Both the position numbers and the translations under genes were made by a program. 64,000 nt of DNA from Lycium barbarum. Lineage: Eukaryota; Streptophyta; Magnoliopsida; Solanales; Solanaceae. This document shows, piece after piece, positions 36,293 through 46,311 of this stretch. Positions within the stretch are counted from its first letter, which is position 1. Each line of letters starts with the position of its first letter. The notes beneath the pieces were generated by a model. The model worked only from the letters and a program-made list of their open reading frames with translations. It made no database searches and was not told where the DNA came from. The stretch spans positions 49,018,938 to 49,082,937 of the forward strand of contig NC_083337.1 of the NCBI RefSeq assembly GCF_019175385.1, written 5' to 3'.

Positions 36293-39200
36293 TGTTATGT
36301 CCCGTGTTTTCGTGTAATTGGAAATTGAGAAATAATTTCGACTTGTGTGTGTTGAGGAAATAATTTGATTCAAGTTGCTATGCTCATGTTGATTATGGAA
36401 TCATTGATGTCAAGACCTCGGGGAAGGCCGAGGGTAAATTTGGAATTTTAGAAATTAGTTCCGGGAATTACAAAACGGGACTTTTAATGAATTGGGCCAA
36501 GAAAAATTTGATTAGAATCTAGGCCCAAAAATTTTGTGGTGGCCGGCCATAGTGAATGGCCTAACCCATTTTTTTAATGTCATGTGCTATGCACATGACT
36601 CTCCATAGTGGATATATATCAATGATCCTTGTGAATTATCTAGAAAAATATCACACTTCAACTTTGAGCTAAAATAGCTCTCGGCCGAGAACCATTGGAA
36701 AGAAAAAAAAAATTCTTGGCTTTGTTTCTAATCCAAACACCTAGTTTCTTTTGGAATGATTGATGAGTTTGAGGTGCTCTTCGTTGTGGTACAATTAGTT
36801 TGACGAAAGGGCGACGTTCGCGGCGAATCGGAATCTTAAGATCAAGGTAAGATTTCTATGTTTTTATGTTGTGAAATGGATATATATGTGTTAGTGATTG
36901 GATTAGCATGAAGATTGTGGGTTGGGGTTGTGTTTGTGCTTGGCGTGTGTGTGTGAAAAGGGTGAGTTTGGCCGTGTGCCTTAGATGGGAAAACAAGTGT
37001 GAATCGATTTCGTTTAAGGTTGTTAGTTGTGTCGTCATGGCCTTTATAACGTAAATGAATGTTTGGAGAATTGATTTGGTGTTAGAAAATGATTTCGGAC
37101 GTTATTGGAAAGTGTATACCTTTGGTATATTTGTGTATATCATAGTATATTTATGATATTAAGGACTTTAAATATGATTTATGGTTGATGATAATGAATT
37201 CGGAATGAAACGACGCAAGTTAGAACGTTCGTCGTAACCTTTGGTGTTTTGAGTGAAAATTGGAAAGTAATGAACTTTGAATAAGTTTGTATGTGGTTTG
37301 GAACTTGTTGGTGGTGTGTTTGGATAATTTTAAATGAGTGAATGAATGGACTAATGTGGAAATAGATTTGGAATTTTGAAGTTTGAATATAGAATTACCA
37401 ACTTATGTAATAAGGTGCAATTTTGAAGTTGGTGTGGTTGATTGTGGTTTGTATTGTGTAATGATGTTTGGGTTGTTGTTGTTGTTGTATTTTGAGCCGA
37501 GCCAAGTCTCGGGGATGTTAGATTTATAGGGGAAATGCTGCCGAAATTTCGGTAGCCAAGTATAGCCCCAAAGATGAAAATGCTAACTCTCATGAATAGT
37601 AACTGGTAAAAGTGACCATTTGCAGTTTCTGGACGAAACGGGAATCGCGATTTGACGAGCGTAAGGCGCCAACCAGGTATGTAAAGCCTACCTCTCATTC
37701 TTTTGGCATGTCCTAGACCCACTAGGTAAATTTCGGAATCTCGGGAATAACCCTGCTCTTGGAAATCGAAGTTCAAGTTCGAGCACTATTCACTCAGCGC
37801 GATTGAACCCCCTTTTTGTCACTTTTGGATAAAAGAATGTTCGTACCTCCATAACTTGTGCTGTTGTGTCCGAAACCCTTCGAAACTTTCGTAGATGGCT
37901 CTATGGAGCCGAAAGTCTGTGATTTGTGTCCGCCGCCTCAATTTGACCCGAGGTGGGCCCGCGAGCCCCGAGGATCCCCTTATTCGGTTTGTTTGATTCG
38001 CTTGTGTCTGTTATGATTCGCAATCTTCTATTTATGACTCAAGGATGTGTTTGAAACTTCCTATGCCATTAATGCATGTTCTGTACTTTGGGATGATGTG
38101 AGAATTCCGGAAAAATGACTTATGAACAGTTTTCTTACGAATTTGACAGTTTGGAACTTCGTAACCTTTATATGCCTACTTTTATCAATTCGATTCCTAC
38201 TCCGAGCCTTCTGGCGTCAGTATCTGCCTATATGTAAACGATATGTTGAGTTCGACAAATTATTTTTAATATGCATATGGTTTCGGCACTACTCTGTTCG
38301 TGCTGTCTGCTATGACTTCGTTCGTCGGTACCCGGGCCGACTTTGTGATCGTGCGCGCTATAATATATTCGGGAGTTATGATGTGTTACGGTTTCCGAGG
38401 CCTCGCCATAGGGCCGGTTACCGTTTATGGAGCTATGATGTGATATGGCATTTGATATGTTCTGATGATATGATGTGTGTGTGATATGATGTGTCTGGAG
38501 ACTGTACGGAGATTTGAAAACTTCTGGAGTTATGATGTGTTGTGGCACCAGCGTCGGGGGGTGACCACGTTCCTAAACCCTATACATGATTTGATTTGCA
38601 TTTGTACGTTCGCCTCCCGCACAGGTTTGCTTTGTTTGCGATGTTGGTGTGTTTGTTCTTTCTGACTCCAGCTGTGTTTGTGATTTCTGTACCTTCTGCT
38701 TTACATACTCAGTACTTCTCCCGTACTGACCCCCGTTTCTTCGGGGGCTGTGTTTCATGCCCGCAGGTACAGAAGCTCGTTTGGGTGGTCCTCCAGTTTA
38801 GGCTACTCATTCTGCTGTGTTGGAAAGCTCCCCTTGATCCGGAGTCTACTTTTGGTACATATCTTTTGTTGTGTCTGTACTCTGTATATTTGGATGAGTG
38901 GGTACGGCGGGGCCCTGTCCCGTCCTATGTTCTTATGTTCTGTTTTGTCTAGAGGCCTGTAGTCAGATTTGTGGGTCGTGGGTCCGGTGTGTTTGCATGT
39001 GAGTCTGTTGTACGATCTTAAGTGGCTCGTACGCTACTATGGCCAAGTCGGCCTCTGAGTTTGTATGTATGTGTATGCATTTGGGGGCGATGTGCATTCC
39101 GCCACCCTTCTGATGTGTGTGTGTGAAATTTGGCGATGTATATTCCGCCTCCTTTCTGATTTGCGATTTGTTTGATTTGTACGGGCGACTGCTTAGGATA

Positions 39201-39347
39201 AGTGTTCGGTAGTTGTCTGATTGCGATGTTGAGTTCGAATAACGTACGTTGAGTTTGGTCGAGTCTGATTACGATGATTTGGGTGTGAGTTCGTTTGGGG
39301 TGTCCCGGAAGGGCACCAGTCGCGGCCCACGGGGCTGGGTCGTGACA
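36293..39347 (+). repeat. Element B 5' LTR
   Basis: Starts TGTTATGTCCCGTG, ends GGTCGTGACA. Upstream region with several GGCCCA/TGGGCC motifs and GGCCGGCC, TATATATC at 36612-36619, strong plant donor-like ATCAAG/GTAAGA at 36846/36847, palindrome CTGCCGAAATTTCGGTAG at 37538-37555, GGTATGTAAAGCC near 37676, double hairpin 38709-38748 (CAGTAC/GTACTG and CCCCC/GGGGG), and a third hairpin near 38904-38923. ORFs inside it are repeated exactly in the 3' LTR and are not conserved in other families. Confidence 0.94.
38709..38748 (+). ncRNA. Conserved double hairpin in LTR (B copy)
   Basis: CAGTAC pairs with GTACTG, and immediately after CCCCC pairs with GGGGG around GTTTCTTC. Equivalent structures lie in all seven LTR families of the window, with compensatory changes in stem 2 (CGTCC/GGACG in D and E, ACGTC/GACGT in F). 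Confidence 0.65.
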
Positions 39348-39351
39348 AAAG

Positions 39352-39363
39352 TGGTATCAGAGC
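39352..39363 (+). other. Primer-binding site, element B
   Basis: TGGTATCAGAGC, initiator tRNA-Met complement. Confidence 0.92.
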
Positions 39364-39406
39364 GGTTTGTCCTCGGAATGTCTACGGGCCGTGTCTAGTA
39401 GAGTCT

Positions 39407-39441
39407 TGTTTATCGATGTGTCGTGCACCACATCTATAAAC
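39407..39441 (+). ncRNA. Leader hairpin of B with GTGCAC loop
   Basis: Arms TGTTTATCGATGTG and CACATCTATAAACA with one C-T mismatch; loop TCGTGCAC. GTGCAC is self-complementary. The GATGTG/CACATC part replaces the GTGTG/CACAC pairing of D and F compensatorily. Confidence 0.75.
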
Positions 39442-39639
39442 AGGAAGCTACAGGACATCTAGGATGTTGTGTTACCCTTTCTTGGGATCTTAGATCGTGC
39501 GATAAAGCTATACTGTTAGGATGGTTCCTCCCAATGAATTGCTGTGTTCACAGCAAGGCTCCGAAAAGAATGTTAGCGTCTGTATTTTGGGAAATTATTT
39601 CTGACCCTCTCCGTGCAGGTGATTGTAGGTTGATGAAAA

Positions 39640-40221
39640 ATGAAGAGGACGGCGTCTGACGATGAGGATGGGGGTGCCAAGAAGGCCCCCAGGCTGTCAC
39701 CGGGGCCGAGTAGGCAGGGCCCCAGTTACTCGATCGAGACGGATCCTTCGGAGGATTCCCCGGGGGATAGCTACGATACGGATCCGTCGGAGGACCCCTC
39801 TACGACTCCTCCAGAGTCCCCGATTCCTGGGGCGGAGGATCCCGTGGAGGATGGCTACGACACAGATATCTCAGAGGATCTGGCGATGACCCCTCCGGAG
39901 CTTCTTACCTCCGCGGAGGAGGATAGTGATGAGGCAGGCCCATCGGAGCATTCTTCTGGGATGACTCAGGAGGAGATTTTCAGATATGCGCCAGCTCTTA
40001 TCGTTAGGGAGAACCCTGATAGCCCAGCCACCTCGGAGAGTGCTATGGATTTCTCCGGTTCTTGGCCTGGGTCGTCAGTGAGCCGGGATTTGTCTGATCG
40101 TCCGTATCCCTCCGATTCAGATGCGGGTGATAATGGAGACCGGATAGGCAGGGAGCAGACAGACGTGGATGATAGTGGACATACCTCTCACGGCAGCTCC
40201 CCAGGTCAGACCCGATATTGA
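39640..40221 (+). CDS. Acidic repeat protein of non-autonomous element B (193 aa), unknown function
   Basis: Begins MKRTASDDEDGGAKKAPR, whose KR...KK spacing fits a bipartite nuclear localisation signal. Residues 30-99 hold a degenerate repeat, Y-D-T-D-[PI]-S-E-D then T-P-P-E then an acidic tail: a shortened unit at 30-44 and units of 28 and 27 residues at 45-72 and 73-99. Residues 100-193 are Ser/Asp/Gly-rich and include EEIFRYAPALIVREN and SPATSESAMDFS. There is no Cys, no zinc knuckle and no transmembrane stretch, so it is not a Gag or Env by sequence. It sits where gag starts in D, E and G, shortly after CCGTGCAG, a possible splice acceptor. The same ORF is intact in C, and my hand count finds about 22 synonymous and 14 replacement codons with no indel. 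I do not recognise the family. Confidence 0.75.
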   Translation: MKRTASDDEDGGAKKAPRLSPGPSRQGPSYSIETDPSEDSPGDSYDTDPSEDPSTTPPESPIPGAEDPVEDGYDTDISEDLAMTPPELLTSAEEDSDEAGPSEHSSGMTQEEIFRYAPALIVRENPDSPATSESAMDFSGSWPGSSVSRDLSDRPYPSDSDAGDNGDRIGREQTDVDDSGHTSHGSSPGQTRY

Positions 40222-40938
40222 TTATTTATAAGTGTATGAGTTTTTAGAATTTTCTATATGTGTATGATATTCGCAAAACGTTGTCCTATGAAGACGACGG
40301 AAATTTAAAGGAATTAGAGACCGAGTGACCCAAGGCAAGGGCGACTAAATATCCCCACCGTCCGAGTGATTTTGGAAATCCTGGATGAAGGTAAACAGGA
40401 AAACGCCTCCGATGTCGTTTGAGTTGGGCACGTGTGGTAAGTGTCGACGATGTTATAATTCCTATTTGAAGTCATCAGCCCTGTGTGGCTGCGTTACGAC
40501 GTGATATGATGTGTATGTGTGTACATATGTGTTGGCCCTGTGAGGCGTGGTTGGTATTTCTGGTGTACAGGTTTCGGATAGTAAGAAATACAGAGGAAAC
40601 TCTGCCCAAATTTTTCCAGAAATATAGAAGTAAATATGTAGACTAAGTACAAAGGCCCCGCGATACTTATCGGGCTTTAGTTTTCTTCTGTCGGTGGCCA
40701 GAGAACACCTTACGGTGGCATTTCTATCGGATCACATCGACTATTTGGAGGCTTAAATTCGTGGGTTAGTTGTGATCATATGTATATGTGTATGAAAGTG
40801 AATGTTGGAAATTCGGAAAGGCGACAAGGTAATGGTACGGCTTAGCTGAGAGTGGGACCCGCTACGAAAAATTTCCGAAAGATTTGCTAAGACCCCGGTT
40901 GGCCTAAAATTGCGTGACAAAGGTCGTGCAGGGCAATT

Positions 40939-41040
40939 GATGGAATTATATCAGCCCTAACGCATCAAAATGCGTGAAAGTTTCGGGGTTAAGCGTGCTC
41001 AAGCCAGAGCAATTCTGGGATGGGTGACCCCCTGGGAAGT
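40939..41040 (+). other. 5S rRNA-derived module, element B
   Basis: 102 nt. The 3' two-thirds are strongly 5S-like: GGTTAAGCGTGCT (box A region), then GGGATGGGTGACCCCCTGGG (box C region) and AAGT. The 5' third is diverged but alignable (ATTATATCAGCCCTAACGCA against the 5S pattern). Same length and order as in A, C and F. Confidence 0.82.
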
Positions 41041-41519
41041 AATGCAAAGTTTTTCATAAGTGTAAGTATGATTAATGTAGATGGGAATTTGAGGTAACCA
41101 AAAGGTAATAGGATGTGTGTGGAGTAATTAGTGCCCTTTCGAGAGTCGCGCGGAACAAGGCGGACTAAATGGGCAAAAAGGAAAGGGTACAACACCTCTT
41201 GGGAAATTGAACGAATTTGAATAACAGCCAGGGATGTTCGCCAGCAAGGTATGAATAAACGTGTGTATGTGTATATGTATGTGTATGTGTGTGTATGATT
41301 TCCATTCAGTGCCATGTGGGCTAAGAGCCGAGCCCCGGCAACTAATGTTGTGATAAATAAAAGGTAAGCAGTGTGAATAAATAGAATCCTTGAAAGAATC
41401 GATACGTAAGACGCAAGGTAAATTGTGTGACGACTGATGAGTGAGTTTGCAAATAAAGGGAATTATTATGAATTATTGAAGCCTTAATAGGAATGATTTG
41501 ATCCTAAATTGACATCCTA

Positions 41520-42040
41520 TCTGTGGCGCTTTTGCATTTCCGAGTCTGATAAGGCTCTGCCGAGTACGCCTCTATATTTCTGAGTTCGACTATGTTCCCG
41601 TCCGATGAACCTTTTGTGCGTTTGATTCTGAATCCGTTCCTGTCTGGCGCACCTCTGTGGGTCTGAATCTGGATATAAATCCGTCTGATATGCTTCGGTG
41701 CGTTTGATTTTGACCGCGTGTGTGTTTGATACCCTTCAGTTTGTCTGATCACGATTCGGTATGAAACCACTCTGTATGTTTGCTTCTGAATTCGGGTTGT
41801 TCGATATGATTCCGTACGACTGGCTTTGATTGTGAATCTGTTTGGTATGTCTTAGTGTGTCTGATTCTGCCTACGAGTTCGTTTGATACGCCTTTATACG
41901 TCTGATTTCAATCTCAGATGTGTCTGATATGCTTCCGTACCTTCGATGTTGACTACGAAGCCAACCGCCATAGTTGAGTATGTCTGCTTCCGATTATGAA
42001 TCCGTTCGGCTTTAGTTCTGAATCTGTTTGGTATGAAGTG
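41520..42040 (+). repeat. Degenerate ~41-nt minisatellite, element B
   Basis: About a dozen diverged copies of a unit like AATCCGTCTGATATGCYTC, TGTRCGTCTGATT, CTGAYTACG. The same array is at 62540-62940 in C and is absent from A and F. Confidence 0.7.
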
Positions 42041-42329
42041 TCTGATATGAAGTAAAGTGAGATTACGACGATGCGGTAAGGAAACTCAGGAGTGTGACAA
42101 GAAAATGATATTGACTATGATGTCTGAAAAGCGTTCGTCCATTACAAGAATATAGCGTGTGGACCGGTAATCACGTGGGGTATGAGAAAGTGTATTATGA
42201 AGGCATTTGAGTCAGTGACGTGAAAATTTGCCCCCTAATGTTGGTAAAGGAGCCATGTCGGAAAGATCAATAAAGGACAACTATCAAGAGAACCCTCCCG
42301 GAGTAGTACAACACCCATGAGGTCGATTC

Positions 42330-42365
42330 AACATTCGAGGACGAATGTTCTTTAGGGGGGGAGAA
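42330..42365 (+). other. 3' hairpin and polypurine tract, element B
   Basis: AACATTCG-AGGA-CGAATGTT, a perfect 8-bp stem, then AGGGGGGGAGAA directly before the 3' LTR. Confidence 0.9.
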
Positions 42366-45300
42366 TGTTATGTCCCGTGTTTTCGTGTAATTGGAAATTG
42401 AGAAATAATTTCGACTTGTGTGTGTTGAGGAAATAATTTGATTCAAGTTGCTATGCTCATGTTGATTATGGAATCATTGATGTCAAGACCTCGGGGAAGG
42501 CCGAGGGTAAATTTGGAATTTTAGAAATTAGTTCCGGGAATTACAAAACGGGACTTTTAATGAATTGGGCCAAGAAAATTTTGATTAGAATCTAGGCCCA
42601 AAAATTTTGTGGTGGCCGGCCATAGTGAATGGCCCAACCCATTTTTTTAATGTCATGTGCTATGCACATGACTCTCCATAGTGGATATATATCAATGATC
42701 CTTGTGAATTATCTAGAAAAATATCACACTTCAACTTTGAGCTAAAATAGCTCTCGGCCGAGAACCATTGGAAAGAAAAAAAAAATTCTTGGCTTTGTTT
42801 CTAATCCAAACACCTAGTTTCTTTTGGAATGATTGATGAGTTCGAGGTGCTCTTCGTTGTGGTACAATTAGTTTGACGAAAGGGCGACGTTCGCGGCGAA
42901 TCGGAATCTTAAGATCAAGGTAAGATTTCTATGTTTTTATGTTGTGAAATGGATATATATGTGTTAGTGATTGGATTAGCATGAAGATTGTGGGTTGGGG
43001 TTGTGTTTGTGCTTGGCGTGTGTGTGTGAAAAGGGTGAGTTTGGCCGTGTGCCTTAGATGGGAAAACAAGTGTGAATCGATTTCGTTTAAGGTTGTTAGT
43101 TGTGTCGTCATGGCCTTTATAACGTAAATGAATGTTTGGAGAATTGATTTGGTGTTAGAAAATGATTTCGGACGTTATTGGAAAGTGTATACCTTTGGTA
43201 TATTTGTGTATATCATAGTATATTTATGATATTAAGGACTTTAAATATGATTTATGGTTGATGATAATGAATTCGGAATGAAACGACGCAAGTTAGAACG
43301 TTCGTCGTAACCTTTGGTGTTTTGAGTGAAAATTGGAAAGTAATGAACTTTGAATAAGTTTGTATGTGGTTTGGAACTTGTTGGTGGTGTGTTTGGATAA
43401 TTTTGAATGAGTGAATGAATGGACTAATGTGGAAATAGATTTGGAATTTTGAAGTTTGAATATAGAATTACCAACTTATGTAATAAGGTGCAATTTTGAA
43501 CTTAGTGTGGTTGATTGTGGTTTGTATTGTGTAATGATGTTTGGGTTGTTGTTGTTGTTGTATTTTGAGCCGAGCCAAGTCTCGGGGATGTTAGATTTAT
43601 AGGGGAAATGCTGCCGAAATTTCGGTAGCCAAGTATAGCCCCAAAGATGAAAATGCTAACTCTCATGAATAGTAACTGGTAAAAGTGACCATTTGCAGTT
43701 TCTGGACGAAACGGGAATCGCGATTTGACGAGCGTAAGGCGCCAACCAGGTATGTAAAGCCTACCTCTCATTCTTTTGGCATGTCCTAGACCCACTAGGT
43801 AAATTTCGGAATCTCGGGAATAACCCTGCTCTTGGAAATCGAAGTTCAAGTTCGAGCACTATTCACTCAGCGCGATTGAACCCCCTTTTTGTCACTTTTG
43901 GATAAAAGAATGTTCGTACCTCCATAACTTGTGCTGTTGTGTCCGAAACCCTTCGAAACTTTCGTAGATGGCTCTATGGAGCCGAAAGTCTGTGATTTGT
44001 GTCCGCCGCCTCAATTTGACCCGAGGTGGGCCCGCGAGCCCCGAGGCTCCCCTTATTCGGTTTGTTTGATTCGCTTGTGTCTGTTATGATTCGCAATCTT
44101 CTATTTATGACTCAAGGATGTGTTTGAAACTTCCTATGCCATTAATGCATGTTCTGTACTTTGGGATGATGTGAGAATTCCGGAAAAATGACTTATGAAC
44201 AGTTTTCTTACGAATTTGACAGTTTGGAACTTCGTAACCTTTATATGCCTACTTTTATCAATTCGATTCCTACTCCGAGCCTTCTGGCGTCAGTATCTGC
44301 CTATATGTAAACGATATGTTGAGTCCGACAAATTATTTTTAATATGCATATGGTTTCGGCACTACTCTGTTCGTGCTGTCTGCTATGACTTCGTTCGTCG
44401 GTACCCGGGCCGACTTTGTGATCGTGCGCACTATAATATATTCGGGAGTTATGATGTGTTACGGTTTCCGAGGCCTCGCCATAGGGCCGGTTACCGTTTA
44501 TGGAGCTATGATGTGATATGGCATTTGATATGTTCTGATGATATGATGTGTGTGTGATATGATGTGTCTGGAGACTGTACGGAGATTTGAAAACTTCTGG
44601 AGTTATGATGTGTTGTGGCACCAGCGTCGGGGGGTGACCACGTTCCTAAACCCTATACATGATTTGATTTGCATTTGTACGTTCGCCTCCCGCACAGGTT
44701 TGCTTTGTTTGCGATGTTGGTGTGTTTGTTCTTTCTGACTCCAGCTGTGTTTGTGATTTCTGTACCTTCTGCTTTACATACTCAGTACTTCTCCCGTACT
44801 GACCCCCGTTTCTTCGGGGGCTGTGTTTCATGCCCGCAGGTACAGAAGCTCGTTTGGGTGGTCCTCCAGTTTAGGCTACTCATTCTGCTGTGTTGGAAAG
44901 CTCCCCTTGATCCGGAGTCTACTTTTGGTACATATCTTTTGTTGTGTCTGTACTCTGTATATTTGGATGAGTGGGTACGGCGGGGCCCTGTCCCGTCCTA
45001 TGTTCTTATGTTCTGTTTTGTCTAGAGGCCTGTAGTCAGATTTGTGGGTCGTGGGTCCGGTGTGTTTGCATGTGAGTCTGTTGTACGATCTTAAGTGGCT
45101 CGTACGCTACTATGGCCAAGTCGGCCTCTGAGTTTGTATGTATGTGTATGCATTTGGGGGCGATGTGCATTCCGCCACCCTTCTGATGTGTGTGTGTGAA
45201 ATTTGGCGATGTATATTCCGCCTCCTTTCTGATTTGCGATTTGTTTGATTTGTACGGGCGACTGCTTAGGATAAGTGTTCGGTAGTTGTCTGATTGCGAT

Positions 45301-45420
45301 GTTGAGTTCGAATAATGTACGTTGAGTTTGGTCGAGTCTGATTACGATGATTTGGGTGTGAGTTCGTTTGGGGTGTCCCGGAAGGGCACCAGTCGCGACC
45401 CACGGGGCTGGGTCGTGACA
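42366..45420 (+). repeat. Element B 3' LTR
   Basis: 3055 bp, nearly identical to 36293-39347; ends GGTCGTGACA and is followed by CAAAG. Promoter, donor-like site (42919/42920), palindrome (43611-43628) and hairpins as in the 5' copy. Confidence 0.94.
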
Positions 45421-45441
45421 CAAAGGCCGTGCGGGGCAGTC

Positions 45442-45544
45442 GGTAAAATTACACCAGCGTTCGCGTATTAAAATGCACCAAAGTTTCAAGGTTAAGCGTG
45501 CTCAGGTGGGAGCAATTTCATCCTGGGTGACCCCCCTGGGAAAT
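45442..45544 (+). other. 5S rRNA-derived module, element F
   Basis: 103 nt: AATTACACCAGCG, then AAGGTTAAGCGTGCTCAGG and CTGGGTGACCCCCCTGGGAA. More diverged than in A, mainly in the first third and just before box C. The B insertion lies about 20 bp upstream of its inferred start. Confidence 0.8.
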
Positions 45545-46274
45545 ATGCCAAATTTTTATAAAGTGTGGGAACAAGAGATGAGCATGAATTTAGGCAGTCT
45601 AAAGTAAATCGAAGCGTGTAAAAGTGGTTAGAAACCCTGTAGAAGTCGTGTAAGCCAAGGTGGGCTAGACTAGCAGAATGGAAAGAGGGACATAATGGAG
45701 TTTTGAGGTTAAAGGAAGTTCAATTAGCTTCTGGGAGCAACATAGTGGTGGAAATGTATATGAGTACATGACATCTTATCTGTGACCATAGAACCCTAAC
45801 AACCAGTGTCGCGATGCACGGAACATGTTAGTTGAATGAAACTCAAAGGACGCGACGAAGGAAAAAGGTATGGATGTCACAGGGCAAGACCGATGCTGAA
45901 CCCGTGTTAGTTAAGGCTAGAGAAACCCTGGTACGGTGATGTGTGGGAACACGTCTAGTGAGGGGATGGATGCGGCAGACTATACGGAGAAGGAATTACA
46001 ACTATAAGGATCGCAATAGACGACGATCATTTAAAGGGCAGAGGCGTGCGTAGACCCCTTAATAAAGGGGGGAAGAGCATGTTAGACCTAAAATGAGCTA
46101 TGACGATTCAAGGACTAATAAGGGGGACTTACTAACGCAGGGCCAATGTTCGGAGCTAACTCCATTGGCCTACGACATAAAGGCAAGTTCCTAAAATGAA
46201 GATGCTAAGCGACATGTGAGATATCTATGAAGGGCCCTCCCCCGGAGCATTATAAGATTTCATGGGGCCAGTTT
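45545..46274 (+). other. Element F interior after the 5S module
   Basis: Non-coding purine-rich sequence with no recognisable protein. GTAGAAGTCGTGTAAGCCAA near 45642 matches the position of similar blocks in A and B. The end (CCCCCGGAGCATTATAAG) is the shared 3' untranslated region. Confidence 0.65.
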
Positions 46275-46311
46275 AACATTCGTGGACGAATCTTCCAAAA
46301 GGGGGGGAGGA
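46275..46311 (+). other. 3' hairpin and polypurine tract, element F
   Basis: AACATTCG-TGGA-CGAATCTT (one mismatch), then AAAAGGGGGGGAGGA before the LTR. Confidence 0.88.

Larger units (their letters stand above)
40222..42329 (+). other. Element B 3' non-coding interior
   Basis: After the ORF: the GGCGACTAAATATCCCCACC block, GCCCTGTGAGGCGTGG and GATAGTAAGAAATACAG at 40530-40610 (shared with A, C and the 3' untranslated region of D), the 5S-like module, a block near 41140 with GAGAGTCGCGCGG also found in A and F, then the minisatellite and a 3' region GAACCCTCCCGGAGTAGTA shared with A, C, F and G. Confidence 0.7.
36293..45420 (+). mobile_element. Element B: complete, recent non-autonomous LTR retrotransposon
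   Basis: Both LTRs are 3055 bp (36293-39347 and 42366-45420) and differ at about a dozen positions by eye (near 99.6% identity). CAAAG is duplicated at 36288-36292 and 45421-45425. The 3018-bp interior has a primer-binding site, leader hairpin, one intact 193-codon ORF, a 5S-like module, a 41-nt minisatellite and a polypurine tract. Nothing resembles gag, protease, RT or integrase. All cis signals look intact, so it is probably still mobilisable by a helper. Confidence 0.94.

Noticed and set aside
38122..38952. ORFs of 106-120 residues inside the B LTR, repeated at 44195-45025
   Set aside because: They are duplicated only because the LTR is duplicated. They are not kept in the C, F or G LTRs and overlap structured RNA motifs on both strands.
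39640..40221. The acidic ORF as a Gag or Env protein
   Set aside because: No gag domain, no Cys for a zinc knuckle, no signal peptide and no hydrophobic segment.
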